From: Paenibacillus pasadenensis
GTDB lineage: Bacteria > Bacillota > Bacilli > Paenibacillales > Paenibacillaceae
DNA: 64,000 nt
Assembly (NCBI RefSeq): GCF_023715725.1
Contig: NZ_JAMBOT010000005.1
Coordinates: 186,001 to 250,000, forward strand
Reading direction: 5' to 3'
The position numbers and the translations under genes are program-made. A model generated the notes under the pieces. The model saw only the letters and a program-made list of their open reading frames with translations, had not been told where the DNA came from and did not search any database. Positions within the stretch are counted from its first letter, which is position 1. Each line of letters begins with the position of its first letter. Shown here in pieces: positions 41,729 to 50,621 of the stretch.

Positions 41729-41832
41729 AACGAGCGGACTTTATTGTAAACGGAGTCGGCCCCGTGACGATTGCGACGCTGCTTAAACATACCGTTGAGG
41801 CGGCTGAGAAGGCGGTTAACGGCCGCAAATAA
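41729..41832 (+). pseudogene. Fragment of folD 3' end
   Basis: In one frame these bases read ADFIVNGVGPVTIATLLKHTVEAAEKAV to a stop at 41830-41832. GVGPVTIATLL-TVEAA matches the C-terminus of methylenetetrahydrofolate dehydrogenase/cyclohydrolase FolD. No start or catalytic part is present, so it is a stranded gene tail directly after the pentapeptide gene. Confidence 0.55.
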
Positions 41833-41840
41833 TGACTGGA

Positions 41841-41876
41841 AAAAACGGCAGATCCCCGGTGGAATCTGCCGTTTTT
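41841..41876. terminator. Bidirectional terminator
   Basis: AAAAACGGCAGAT (41841-41853) pairs perfectly with ATCTGCCGTTTTT (41864-41876), with T-runs on both strands. Confidence 0.9.
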
Positions 41877-41878
41877 GT

Positions 41879-42448
41879 TTAGGTCAACTGAGATTCAATC
41901 AATACCATAGCCGCGTTATAAAAATTATCGTTGTCCGATGACGGCTTGCGGATATAGGCGTCCACAATCGCGCCGCCGTAAAGCATTTCCAGCTGCGCCG
42001 CTAAAGCCTCCGGATTCCTCGCCTTGGCTTGCCGGGCAATCTCGGAAACTTCCGTCTCATGATCTACGCGGCATTGCAAAGCTGTCCGGTGTCCGGGATG
42101 AGCGGAGTCAGGGAACTCAAGCAGCGTATTCGTGAAAGGGCATCCGCGAAACTCGGGCTGCCGGATGCTTGCCGACAACACTTTGACGAGAAAATGAAGC
42201 TGCTTGACCGGCTCCTCCGGGTAAAGCTTTCTGGCCTCCTCAATTTTGGACAGGCTGCGCAGCTGGCGCTGCTCCAGAAAGGCAACAACCAGATCATCTT
42301 TTGTTGCAAAGTTCCGGTAAAAGCTGGCTTTGGCAACTCCCGATTCCGCAATAATCCGGTCAATTCCAACAGCGCGTATACCCTCCGTATAAAATAGCTC
42401 GGAGGCTACCCCTAAAATCCGCTCCTTGGCGGATTCTTTTTTGGTCAT
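41879..42448 (-). CDS. TetR-family repressor
   Basis: This 189-residue regulator has an N-terminal TetR helix-turn-helix (residues about 8-55; AVGIDRIIAESGVAKASFYRNFATKDDL) and a ligand-binding helical domain. ATG 42448 has GAGGAGG 5-6 bases upstream; the frame reaches 42463 without a site. It is divergent from the azoreductase gene, and two operator-like palindromes lie between them, one inside the azoreductase promoter. It probably represses that gene until a quinone- or azo-type inducer binds. Confidence 0.85.
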   Translation of the reverse strand: MTKKESAKERILGVASELFYTEGIRAVGIDRIIAESGVAKASFYRNFATKDDLVVAFLEQRQLRSLSKIEEARKLYPEEPVKQLHFLVKVLSASIRQPEFRGCPFTNTLLEFPDSAHPGHRTALQCRVDHETEVSEIARQAKARNPEALAAQLEMLYGGAIVDAYIRKPSSDNDNFYNAAMVLIESQLT

Positions 42449-42475
42449 AATTACCCTCCTCAAAATAAAAATGAG

Positions 42476-42537
42476 TTGACACGGTACAGACCTGTCTGTA
42501 TTATTTCGTTATGGAATATGATACAGACCTGTCTCTA
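42476..42537 (+). promoter_or_regulatory. Azoreductase promoter with two TetR-type operators
   Basis: TTGACA (42476-42481), 17 bases, TATTAT (42499-42504) form a consensus promoter. The palindrome TACAGAC-CT-GTCTGTA (42485-42500) sits in the spacer. A second copy, TACAGACCTGTCTCTA (42522-42537), starts 37 bases later with one mismatch. Confidence 0.75.
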
Positions 42538-42627
42538 TCATTTTAATGGGATGCTCTGATGCCTGTCAACTCGATCAAGGCAACACCGTGTAACCCAAAT
42601 CAAACAATGAAAGCAGAGGTAATTTAA

Positions 42628-43278
42628 ATGACAACATTGCTTTATGTAACCGCTCATCCGTTTGAGGCCGATACGTTTAGCCTCTCTGTAAGCCGGCAAT
42701 TTATGAAGACTTACCGCGATTTTAATCCGGAAGATACAATTGTACATTTGGACTTGTATAAATCCGATATTCCGCAACTAGACGCCGATCTTCTGCAACG
42801 TTGGGGGCAGCCGCCAAGCGGTCCGTCCTTTGATGAGCTAAGCCCCGAGGCTAAGGCAAAATCCGTTCGCGCATGGGGGCTGGTCGAGCAATTCGTCGCG
42901 GCGGATAAAATCGTTATCGCGAACCCGGTATGGAATCTGTTATTTCCGCCGGTGTTGAAGGCATATCTTGATTTGATTACTGTGCCCGGTATGACGATCA
43001 TGCATGCCGATAACGGCCTTAGAGGACTGGACGGTTTAGTTGGGGCGGTTGCCGGAAAAAAGGTTGTTCAGATTCAAGCCTCCGGGACCGTGTTGTCGCA
43101 TGGAAAGCATCAGGAGCTGAACTTTAGCAGCCATTACTTGAAAGCGGCTTTGAAGCTTCTTGGCATTGAGGATTTCCAAAGCATCTATGTGGAAGGCATG
43201 GCGCAGTATAAAGAGCAAGCGCAGGAAATCAAAGATAGAGCGCTGCAGCAGGCTTCGGAGATGGCGAAAGAGTTTTAA
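42628..43278 (+). CDS. azoR: FMN-dependent NADH-azoreductase
   Basis: This 216-residue flavodoxin-fold enzyme matches AzoR-type NADH:quinone/azo reductases: VTAHPF-DTFSLSVSRQF at the phosphate-binding N-terminus, NPVWNLLFPPVLKAYLDL and ASGTVLSHGKHQELNFSSHYLK. These enzymes reduce quinones and azo dyes with NADH in a two-electron step and protect against quinone stress. It is divergent from a TetR repressor gene and carries that regulator's likely operator in its promoter. Confidence 0.85.
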   Translation: MTTLLYVTAHPFEADTFSLSVSRQFMKTYRDFNPEDTIVHLDLYKSDIPQLDADLLQRWGQPPSGPSFDELSPEAKAKSVRAWGLVEQFVAADKIVIANPVWNLLFPPVLKAYLDLITVPGMTIMHADNGLRGLDGLVGAVAGKKVVQIQASGTVLSHGKHQELNFSSHYLKAALKLLGIEDFQSIYVEGMAQYKEQAQEIKDRALQQASEMAKEF

Positions 43279-43295
43279 GGTAACGGTTGTCGGTC

Positions 43296-43335
43296 AAAAA
43301 TGCGGCAGTCCCACAAGGGGCTTGCCGCATTTTTA
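43296..43335. terminator. Bidirectional terminator
   Basis: AAAAATGCGGCA (43296-43307) pairs with TGCCGCATTTTT (43323-43334); between the convergent azoreductase and Crp/Fnr genes. Confidence 0.85.
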
Positions 43336-43341
43336 GTAAGG

Positions 43342-44064
43342 TTACACCCGGCATATTTCCTTCGGGCAATTCTCGCAATGGCATTGCTGCATCAGGTAGT
43401 TTAGGTCATGGATGACGATATGCCCTTGCCGCATGGACACTGCGCCTGCGTGGCGGAAGTCGGCGAGCATCCGGTTAACGCTTTCGCGTGCCGCGCCGAT
43501 GCTGTCCGCCAGCTCGCTGTTAGTTACCTTTTGACCGATTAAAGTACCGTCCTCACATGAAATTCCGTACGTATTGGCCATGCGAATCAGCGTGGAGCAA
43601 AGCGCGCCGGGTTTGCCGTACAGCATCAGATCGCGCAGCTTCGTTTGCGTAAGGCGGTTCATCTGGCTCATCCAACCGATGCATTCCAGCGCCAGATTGC
43701 CGAAGCGCCAAAGCGCGAACTCCAGCTCGCCGCGCGGCAGGAAGCTGATGACGCAATCTGTAGCGGCGATGGCGCTAAAATTCTGGACCGGTTCGCCGTC
43801 AAAGCCGAGCTGGCCGAAAAAATCCCCTTGTTTGTAGCGGTACATTGTAAATTCTCTGCCCTCCGCACTCGATTTGGTGCCTTTAACATGCCCATGCTCT
43901 AGATAATACCAGTACTCGGCCGCTTCACCTTCCCAGAAAATTGGGCTTCCCTCAGCAATCCGGTGTTTGCGCATGAGCGCCGACAGCTTGCTGAAGCTGT
44001 CGGCGGAAAAGACGGACGAGTTGCCGGGCGCAGTTTCCGGCGCTAAGATGTCGTTTTGATCCAT
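43342..44064 (-). CDS. fnr: Second Crp/Fnr-family regulator with Cys tail
   Basis: This 240-residue paralogue of the regulator at 22797-23558 has the same layout: cNMP-binding-like barrel, helix-turn-helix (GAARESVNRMLADFRHAG) and a cysteine tail with Cys228, 230, 233 and 238. Cys230-x2-Cys233-x4-Cys238 has the Bacillus Fnr spacing. ATG 44064 has GGGAGGAGGGA upstream; the open frame extends to 44133. An Fnr-type box precedes it, so it is likely autoregulated or controlled by the first copy. Confidence 0.85.
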   Translation of the reverse strand: MDQNDILAPETAPGNSSVFSADSFSKLSALMRKHRIAEGSPIFWEGEAAEYWYYLEHGHVKGTKSSAEGREFTMYRYKQGDFFGQLGFDGEPVQNFSAIAATDCVISFLPRGELEFALWRFGNLALECIGWMSQMNRLTQTKLRDLMLYGKPGALCSTLIRMANTYGISCEDGTLIGQKVTNSELADSIGAARESVNRMLADFRHAGAVSMRQGHIVIHDLNYLMQQCHCENCPKEICRV

Positions 44065-44118
44065 GATACTTCCCTCCTCCCGTTTGCCCTTACTGTAGCA
44101 AATGGCCTTCAGCCGCGA

Positions 44119-44134
44119 TGTGACTGTTCTCACT
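44119..44134. promoter_or_regulatory. Fnr box before second fnr
   Basis: TGTGACTGTTCTCACT is TGTGA-N6-TCACT. On the minus strand TACAGT (44097-44092) as -10 puts the box centre about 41.5 bases before the start, the same geometry as at the hemerythrin-like gene. Confidence 0.7.
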
Positions 44135-44231
44135 TCGGGGAGGGCCTATAAAAGAGCGTACTGTGCTGTTCTGCCGTTCTGGAATTAAAGTAGGGGTGCG
44201 ACGTTCGAGGAACGGGGAAGGATGGGGAGTT

Positions 44232-44921
44232 ATGAGAGAGAAAAGAACTGGCACGGAATCAGGCCGGGAGCCTGGGACAAAGACGGATATGCAAGCTGGC
44301 ATGGGGGCTGGAGGGCAGCCTGGTACGGAATCTGCAGGGCAAATTGACGCGGATTTTGATATCCAAACTGGATCGCAGACGAATATGGAACTTAGAGCGC
44401 AATCTGGAGGTGAGCTTAGTGACGATCCTGATGCTGAGCATGGCACGCAATTCAGGATGAAACCTGACACTAGGCCTGAATGCAGCATCCAACCGCACTA
44501 TACAATGAAGGTTTTAGTCATCTCAACGCTGCTTGCGGTCCTCATAGCGCCAATTTTAAGCGCTGGTATCATCTCGTTATTCTTCATGAGTATTTACATG
44601 TACATTTTTGTGTTGATATTTAGCTGGATTGGCGTTGCGATGATCGGTTTTCCTGCGTCGTTGATACTTGAGCTTGCTTTAAGGCGGATGCGGAGAGGCC
44701 GCTTTTTTCTGTCCCTGCTGCTGCACGGGGCGGCGGGCTGGCTGCTTGTTGCCGCGTACTCAACTGCTATGGATGAAGGAAATGCTACGAGCGGTGATTT
44801 TGACCTGGGGCTTTCGGAGTTGTTCATGCCTTTATGCGGGATGATTAATGCGCTGATGTATTGTGTTTGCCTTTACTCTCTGCGTTCATGGGGAGATAAA
44901 CGTTGGGGCGTCGTTAGATGA
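44232..44921 (+). CDS. Membrane protein with disordered N-terminal extension
   Basis: 229 residues, not recognised. Residues 1-88 are hydrophilic, rich in Gly, Thr, Glu, Gln and Asp with loosely repeating GTES/GTKTD/GSQTN units. The remainder has about four membrane helices (about 92-112, 116-140, 160-178, 205-222). GGGGAG precedes the ATG; the open frame starts earlier without a site. Only the membrane half looks like a conserved fold. Confidence 0.6.
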   Translation: MREKRTGTESGREPGTKTDMQAGMGAGGQPGTESAGQIDADFDIQTGSQTNMELRAQSGGELSDDPDAEHGTQFRMKPDTRPECSIQPHYTMKVLVISTLLAVLIAPILSAGIISLFFMSIYMYIFVLIFSWIGVAMIGFPASLILELALRRMRRGRFFLSLLLHGAAGWLLVAAYSTAMDEGNATSGDFDLGLSELFMPLCGMINALMYCVCLYSLRSWGDKRWGVVR

Positions 44922-45396
44922 AACGGATGGAGCCGAAGTAACGTGATGGTTAGCAGTGAGATGGACGGACAGAGCCGAGGTAACTTGATGGTTAGCAGCA
45001 AGATGGAGCATGCTGTTGCTGCATATGGCGGCCGGGGGCGATTTTGCTCCGATTTGCAGTTTTTCAAACTGTAACGCAACTGAGCGGCGTTATTCCTCAC
45101 TTTTGACTCCAAATAGCACCGAAAACCCGCGAATAACGCGTCTCAGTTGCGCTAAAATATTTCATGCGGCAAAAATAGGCCAATAGCGTCACTCCGTTGC
45201 GTTACACGAACGAGCATTGCTAACGGGCTTCTGCAAAACCGAAAACCGCCGAAAACAATCCGTTGTCTTCCGCTCGCTCACTGCTGGGCCGAGATAAGGC
45301 CCAGCACTTTCACTGGCTCCACCGCTATAACAGCGTTTAGACGGATTTATCCGCTCGTCAGCGTTGAAATAGCGGCGGAGCTTTTTTACACCACAT
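44922..45396. other. Intergenic region with palindromic repeat element
   Basis: No gene is seen. GCAACTGAGCGGCGTTATTC (45076-45095) matches the reverse complement of 45131-45150 at 18 of 20 positions, and a third diverged arm lies at 45181-45205. A short stem GCTGGGCC/GGCCCAGC occurs at 45283-45305. Confidence 0.6.
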
Positions 45397-45466
45397 AAAT
45401 TCAAACTTAAAAACAGATATTCAAATAAATTCAAACATGATATAGTGAGATCAAGCAAATTCAAAC
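45397..45466 (+). promoter_or_regulatory. Three 30-bp-phased direct repeats before rha operon
   Basis: AAATTCAAAC occurs at 45397-45406, 45427-45436 and 45457-45466, exactly 30 bases apart, and the looser CATTCAAACA at about 45500. TATAGT (45441-45446) is a possible -10 lying between the second and third copies. DeoR-family regulators bind such direct repeats, and a DeoR gene closes the operon. Confidence 0.6.
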
Positions 45467-45529
45467 ATGGTTATACGCACTCATTTCCGTTTCAGACTAT
45501 CATTCAAACAAAATCGGAGGAAGTTCAAC

Positions 45530-47620
45530 ATGGTGCAAAGCTTATGGCAACAACAGGACGCGCAAAAGGCGGCTGACAACGCAGGCTCTCCGCTCGAAGG
45601 GCTGGCGGGACTCGTTTACCGCTCAAATCTGATCGGCGCAGACCGCTCGGTATGCAACTGGGGCGGCGGCAACACGTCGACGAAGACGGTTGTAACCGAC
45701 TTCCGCGGCCGTGAGGTTGAGGTGATGTACGTTAAAGGCAGCGGCTCCGACCTGGCGACGATGAAAGCAGGCAACTTCACGGGACTGCGCCTTGACGACG
45801 TGCGCCCGCTGATCGAGCGCGATGAGATGAGCGATGAGGATATGGTCGCTTACCTTGCTAACTGCATGATCGATTCGCGCCATCCGCGCGCGTCTATCGA
45901 GACGCTGCTGCACGCGTTTCTGCCGTTCAAGCATGTGGACCACACTCATCCCGATGCGATTATTTCGCTCTGCTGCGCGGACAATGGCCGCGATCTGGCG
46001 CGGGACATTTTCGGCGACCGCTTCGTGTGGGTGCCTTACATCCGTCCGGGCTTCTCGCTCTCCAAAATGATCGCCGACGGCGTGCGCGCCAACCCGAACG
46101 CAGAGCTGGTGCTGATGGAAAAACACGGGCTCGTTACGTGGGGAGAAACGCAGGAGGAGTGTTACGCGCAGACGATCCGCATTATTAAAGAAGCGGAAGC
46201 GTTCATTGAGGCGCGTGTTGACGAAGCGAAGCTGTTCGGCGGCTTGAAACATGCCCCGCTGCCCGCAGAGGAACGCCGCCGCATCGCCGCAGCCGTCATG
46301 CCGCTCATTCGCGGAGCCGTAAGCGATGAGAAGCGCATGGTGCTTACGTTTGACGACGGAGACGACATTCTCGCCTTCGCCGGAGGCGCGGACGCGCCGC
46401 AGCTGTCGCAGGTCGGCGCAGCTTGCCCGGATCATCTGGTGCATACAAAAGTTGTGCCGCTGCTCGTGGACTGGACGCCGGACGCGTCTGATACCGACGG
46501 CCTAAAAACCCGCCTGCAGGAAGGAATTGAGGCGTACAAGGAGAACTACAAGGCGTACTTCGAGCGCAACCGCAACGAGGGCGACACACGCTTCGAGGCT
46601 GCGCCGCGCGTCATTCTCATTCCGGGCGTCGGCATGGTGAACACGGGCAAAAGCGAAGTCAACTCCCGCGTCAGCGGCGCTTTGTACCATCGGGCGGTCG
46701 CGGTTATGCGCGGCGCAACAGCGCTTGGACAATTTGTATCCTTGAGCGAAAATGAATCCTACAACGTCGAATACTGGCCGCTTGAGCTGTATAAGCTGTC
46801 GCTCGCTCCTGCGGAAGCGGAATTTTCGCGCCAAATCGCCTTTATTACCGGCGGCGCAGGCGGCATCGGCAGCGAGACTGCCCGCCGTTTCGCCGAAGGC
46901 GGCGCGCATCTCGTGCTGGCCGACCTTAACCTGGAGGGCGCACAGAAAGTTGCGGACGACATCGTTGCCCGTTTCGGAGAAGGCCGCGCAATCGCAGTCA
47001 AAATGGACGTCACCAGCGAAGAGCAGGTTGCGGCAGCCTTTGCCGAGGCGGCTTTGGCTTACGGCGGCGTAGATATTATCGTCAACAATGCCGGACTCGC
47101 AACCTCCAGTCCCTTTGCCGAGACGACGCTCAAGGAATGGAATCTGAACCTGAACGTGCTTGGCACTGGTTATTTCCTCGTCGCCCGCGAGGCGTTCCGT
47201 CAAATGAAGGATCAGGGGCGCGGCGGCAGCATGGTGTTCGTCGGCTCCAAAAACTCCGTCTACGCCGGCAAAAACGCCTCCGCCTACAGTGCGGCCAAAG
47301 CGCTTGAGGCGCATCTGGCACGCTGCATCGCGGCAGAGGGCGGCGAGCTGGGCATCCGCGTAAACACAATTCTTCCTGACGCCATCCTCCAGGGCTCGGC
47401 GATCTGGAATTCTTCCTGGCGCGAGGAGCGCGCGGCTGCTTACGGCATCGAGCCGGACCAGCTGGAGGAATATTACCGCAAGCGCACGACGCTGCTGGTG
47501 AACATTTATCCGCGTGATATCGCGGAAGGCATCGTCTTTTTCGCTTCGGCCCGTTCGGCCAAAACGACCGGCTGCATGCTGACAATTGACGGCGGCGTTC
47601 CGGCGGCATTTACGCGATAA
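45530..47620 (+). CDS. rhaEW: Rhamnulose-1-phosphate aldolase/lactaldehyde dehydrogenase fusion
   Basis: This 696-residue fused enzyme handles the last steps of L-rhamnose breakdown. Residues about 1-430 are a class II aldolase (GGGNTSTK phosphate site, HVDHTHPDAI metal ligands) that splits rhamnulose-1-phosphate into dihydroxyacetone phosphate and lactaldehyde. From about residue 438 a short-chain dehydrogenase begins (TGGAGGIGS; catalytic YSAAK). ATG 45530 has CGGAGGAAG upstream; the frame also reaches 45467. It corresponds to B. subtilis RhaEW (YuxG). First gene of rhaEW-rhaA-rhaB-rhaR. Confidence 0.92.
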   Translation: MVQSLWQQQDAQKAADNAGSPLEGLAGLVYRSNLIGADRSVCNWGGGNTSTKTVVTDFRGREVEVMYVKGSGSDLATMKAGNFTGLRLDDVRPLIERDEMSDEDMVAYLANCMIDSRHPRASIETLLHAFLPFKHVDHTHPDAIISLCCADNGRDLARDIFGDRFVWVPYIRPGFSLSKMIADGVRANPNAELVLMEKHGLVTWGETQEECYAQTIRIIKEAEAFIEARVDEAKLFGGLKHAPLPAEERRRIAAAVMPLIRGAVSDEKRMVLTFDDGDDILAFAGGADAPQLSQVGAACPDHLVHTKVVPLLVDWTPDASDTDGLKTRLQEGIEAYKENYKAYFERNRNEGDTRFEAAPRVILIPGVGMVNTGKSEVNSRVSGALYHRAVAVMRGATALGQFVSLSENESYNVEYWPLELYKLSLAPAEAEFSRQIAFITGGAGGIGSETARRFAEGGAHLVLADLNLEGAQKVADDIVARFGEGRAIAVKMDVTSEEQVAAAFAEAALAYGGVDIIVNNAGLATSSPFAETTLKEWNLNLNVLGTGYFLVAREAFRQMKDQGRGGSMVFVGSKNSVYAGKNASAYSAAKALEAHLARCIAAEGGELGIRVNTILPDAILQGSAIWNSSWREERAAAYGIEPDQLEEYYRKRTTLLVNIYPRDIAEGIVFFASARSAKTTGCMLTIDGGVPAAFTR

Positions 47621-47827
47621 ACCGTCTGCGGGCTTTAACACCCGCCAATTTCAAGCTCAACAACAGGCGGCGGGCCGCAGCGTCCGCCCTTTCAATTCGG
47701 CATCTCGACGCTCCCGTTCCGGCTGCTTGCAGCGGCGCCATTTGCGCTGGCAGGCAGGCGGCCGGTTACCGGGAGCGCAGCTGCTCAAAACCCAATTCCC
47801 ATACCCGATCAAGGAGGCTGAAGCCGC

Positions 47828-49102
47828 TTGAAACCAATCATTCAAGAAGCTTATGAACTGGCGCGGAAGCAATATGCCGCGCATGGTATTGATACCGACG
47901 CGGTGCTGGAGGAGCTGTCCCGCATCAAGCTGTCCGTCCACTGCTGGCAAGGCGACGACGTGCGCGGATTCCTTTTCAAGGAGCAGGAGCTGTCCGGCGG
48001 CATTTCCGTTACAGGTTCATACCCTGGTGCAGCCCGTACGCCGCAGGAGCTGCGCAGCGATTTGGACAAAGCTTTTTCGCTCATCCCGGGCAAGCATAAG
48101 GTCAACCTTCATGCGATCTACGCCGATACCTCCGAAAAAGTTGACCTGGACGAGCTGGAGCCGCGTCATTTTCAGGCATGGGTTGACTGGGCAGCGCAAA
48201 AAGGGCTCGGCCTTGATTTCAATCCGACCTGCTTCTCGCATCCCAAAGCAGATGACGGCTTCACGCTGAGCCATTCCGATCCCGCTATCCGGCAGTTCTG
48301 GATCGATCATTGCAAGGCTTCCCGCCGCATCGGCGCTTATTTTGGCGAATCGCTCGGCCAGCCATGCGTGACAAACGTCTGGATTCCGGACGGCTACAAG
48401 GATATTCCGGCAGACCGTCTCGCTCCGCGCGTTCGTTTGAAGGAGTCGCTGGATGAGGTGTTCGCGGAGCAGCTGGACGAGGCGTTTAACCTGGATGCGG
48501 TGGAGAGCAAGCTGTTCGGCATCGGCTCGGAGGCTTACGTCGTCGGCTCGCATGAGTTCTACATGGGTTACGGGCTGCAAAATAACAAGCTGATCTGCCT
48601 CGATTCCGGGCATTTCCATCCGACGGAGCCGATTTCGAACAAGCTGAGTGCGCTGTCGCTGTTTGCGCCTGGCATTCTGCTGCATGTGAGCCGTCCGATG
48701 AGATGGGACAGCGACCATGTCGTCATTCTGGACGATGAGCTGCTGGAAATCGGCCGCGAGCTGGTGCGCGGACAGCTGCTGGGACGCACGCATATCGGCC
48801 TCGATTTCTTCGATGGCAGCATTAACCGCGTTGCGGCTTGGGTAATCGGCACGCGCAGCACGTTGAAAGCGCTTCTGCGCGCACTGCTGGAGCCGGTTCA
48901 AGCGCTTCGCGAAGCGGAGCTTTCCGGGGATTATACAACCCGCCTCGCTTTGGCGGAGGAGTTCAAGTCCTATCCGTTCGGAGCTGTGTGGGATTACTAC
49001 TGCGAGCAGAACGGCGTGCCGGCCCGCGAGGATTGGCTGTCGGATGTTAAAGCGTATGAGCAGGAGGTTCAGCTCCCCCGCGGCGAGGAAGCACGCGTAT
49101 GA
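47828..49102 (+). CDS. rhaA: L-rhamnose isomerase
   Basis: This 424-residue TIM-barrel metal enzyme interconverts L-rhamnose and L-rhamnulose. Recognisable segments are [13 protein letters not shown] near the N-terminus, [14 protein letters not shown], and the metal-site region [13 protein letters not shown] 47828 has AAGGAGG 10 bases upstream. The 207 bases after rhaEW hold no gene. It overlaps rhaB by 4 bases (ATGA). Confidence 0.95.
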   Translation: MKPIIQEAYELARKQYAAHGIDTDAVLEELSRIKLSVHCWQGDDVRGFLFKEQELSGGISVTGSYPGAARTPQELRSDLDKAFSLIPGKHKVNLHAIYADTSEKVDLDELEPRHFQAWVDWAAQKGLGLDFNPTCFSHPKADDGFTLSHSDPAIRQFWIDHCKASRRIGAYFGESLGQPCVTNVWIPDGYKDIPADRLAPRVRLKESLDEVFAEQLDEAFNLDAVESKLFGIGSEAYVVGSHEFYMGYGLQNNKLICLDSGHFHPTEPISNKLSALSLFAPGILLHVSRPMRWDSDHVVILDDELLEIGRELVRGQLLGRTHIGLDFFDGSINRVAAWVIGTRSTLKALLRALLEPVQALREAELSGDYTTRLALAEEFKSYPFGAVWDYYCEQNGVPAREDWLSDVKAYEQEVQLPRGEEARV

Positions 49103-50601
49103 CGGCGCGTTTAGCCTTTGATCTGGGAGCGGGCAGCGGCCGCGCCGTTCTGGGGCGGCTCGGAGACCGGGGCATCGAGCTGGAGGAGGTGCACCGGTTT
49201 CCGAATCAGCCGGTTCAGGCCGGTCCGCGCCTGCACTGGGATATTTTGCGGCTGCTGCATGAAATCAAGCAAGGGCTGCTGCAGGCGAAGCGGCATAACG
49301 GCGGCGCGGAGCCGGCAAGCCTGGCCATTGATTCCTGGGCGGTAGACTTCGGCCTGCTCGGAGCGGACGGCGAGCTGCTCGGCAATCCCGTTCATTACCG
49401 GGACCGGCGCACGGACGGCGTCATGGAACGGATGCGCTCCCAGTACGGGGACGAATGGCTGTTCAGCCGCAGCGGGCTGCAGTTTCTGCCGTTTAATACG
49501 ATCTATCAGCTCGCCGCGATGTCGGAGCAGAAATCGCCGCAGCTGAAGCAGGCTCAGACGCTGCTGATGATCCCGGATCTGCTTCGCTACTTCCTGACCG
49601 GAGAGAAGCGGCAGGAGTTCACCAACGCAACGACGACCGGCCTGCTGGACCCGGCGACCCGCCGCTGGGACAACGATTTGCTCAAGGCAGCCGGAGTGCC
49701 GGTGCGGCTGTTCGCGCCGCTGGCCCAGCCCGGGGATGCGGCGGGCACACTTTCCGAAGCGGTTTGCGCTGAGCTTGGATTGAGCGCGTCCGTGCAGGTG
49801 CTCTGCGCCGCCGAGCATGATACGGCATCCGCCGTTGTTGCCGTTCCGGCGCTGGAGGAGAGCTTTGCCTATTTGAGCTGCGGGACCTGGTCGCTCATGG
49901 GCACGGAAGTGCCGGAGCCGGTGCTGAGCGACGAGGCTTTGCGGTATAATTTTACGAACGAAGGCGGCGTGGAAGGCACGTGGCGGCTGCTTAAAAATAT
50001 TATGGGGCTGTGGATTCTGGAAGAAACGCGCCGCGAGTGGGAGCGCGAAGGTCATTGTCCGGATTACGCCGAGCTGCTGCAGGAAGCGCAGGCTCTGCCT
50101 GCCGGCGGTCCGCTCATCGATCCGGACGACATTCGCTTTCTTCACGCCGGGGCGATGACTCCGCGCATTCGCGACTACTGCCGCGAGACCGGCCAGCCGG
50201 AGCCGCAAGGTTATGGCGGGTATGCGCGTTGTATTCTGGAAAGCTTGGCTTTACAATATCGGTATATCTTCGAACAGGTGCAGCAGGTGAGCGGACGCCG
50301 CTTCAACGGGCTGCATATGGTCGGCGGCGGCATCCAGAACCGGCTGCTTTGCCAGTGGACGGCGAACAGCCTTGGTTTGCCGGTATGGGCGGGGCCTGCG
50401 GAAGGCAGCGCCATCGGCAACCTGGCGGTGCAGTGGATTGCCGGCGGCGAGCTTTCCGGCTTGCGGGAGGCGCGCCGCGTCATCCGCAGCTCGTTTGACA
50501 TTGTAGAATACGAGCCGTCCGCAGACGGCAGGGCGTCGGATGACTACGGACGATTCCTGCGCATGAAGGACAGCGCCGGACAAAAGCAGCAGACGCTTTA
50601 A
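49099..50601 (+). CDS. rhaB: Rhamnulokinase
   Basis: This 500-residue FGGY-family kinase phosphorylates L-rhamnulose at O1. The N-terminal phosphate-binding [12 protein letters not shown] and the C-terminal [10 protein letters not shown] adenosine motif are clear; [12 protein letters not shown] and HYRDRRTDG are typical of RhaB. It is translationally coupled to rhaA by an ATGA overlap. Confidence 0.94.
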   Translation: MTARLAFDLGAGSGRAVLGRLGDRGIELEEVHRFPNQPVQAGPRLHWDILRLLHEIKQGLLQAKRHNGGAEPASLAIDSWAVDFGLLGADGELLGNPVHYRDRRTDGVMERMRSQYGDEWLFSRSGLQFLPFNTIYQLAAMSEQKSPQLKQAQTLLMIPDLLRYFLTGEKRQEFTNATTTGLLDPATRRWDNDLLKAAGVPVRLFAPLAQPGDAAGTLSEAVCAELGLSASVQVLCAAEHDTASAVVAVPALEESFAYLSCGTWSLMGTEVPEPVLSDEALRYNFTNEGGVEGTWRLLKNIMGLWILEETRREWEREGHCPDYAELLQEAQALPAGGPLIDPDDIRFLHAGAMTPRIRDYCRETGQPEPQGYGGYARCILESLALQYRYIFEQVQQVSGRRFNGLHMVGGGIQNRLLCQWTANSLGLPVWAGPAEGSAIGNLAVQWIAGGELSGLREARRVIRSSFDIVEYEPSADGRASDDYGRFLRMKDSAGQKQQTL

Positions 50602-50621
50602 AGGAACAGGAGGAAAGGAAT

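Noticed and set aside
46502-47641. Long minus-strand open frame inside rhaEW (about 380 codons)
   Set aside because: Shadow of the short-chain dehydrogenase half; same reasons as above.
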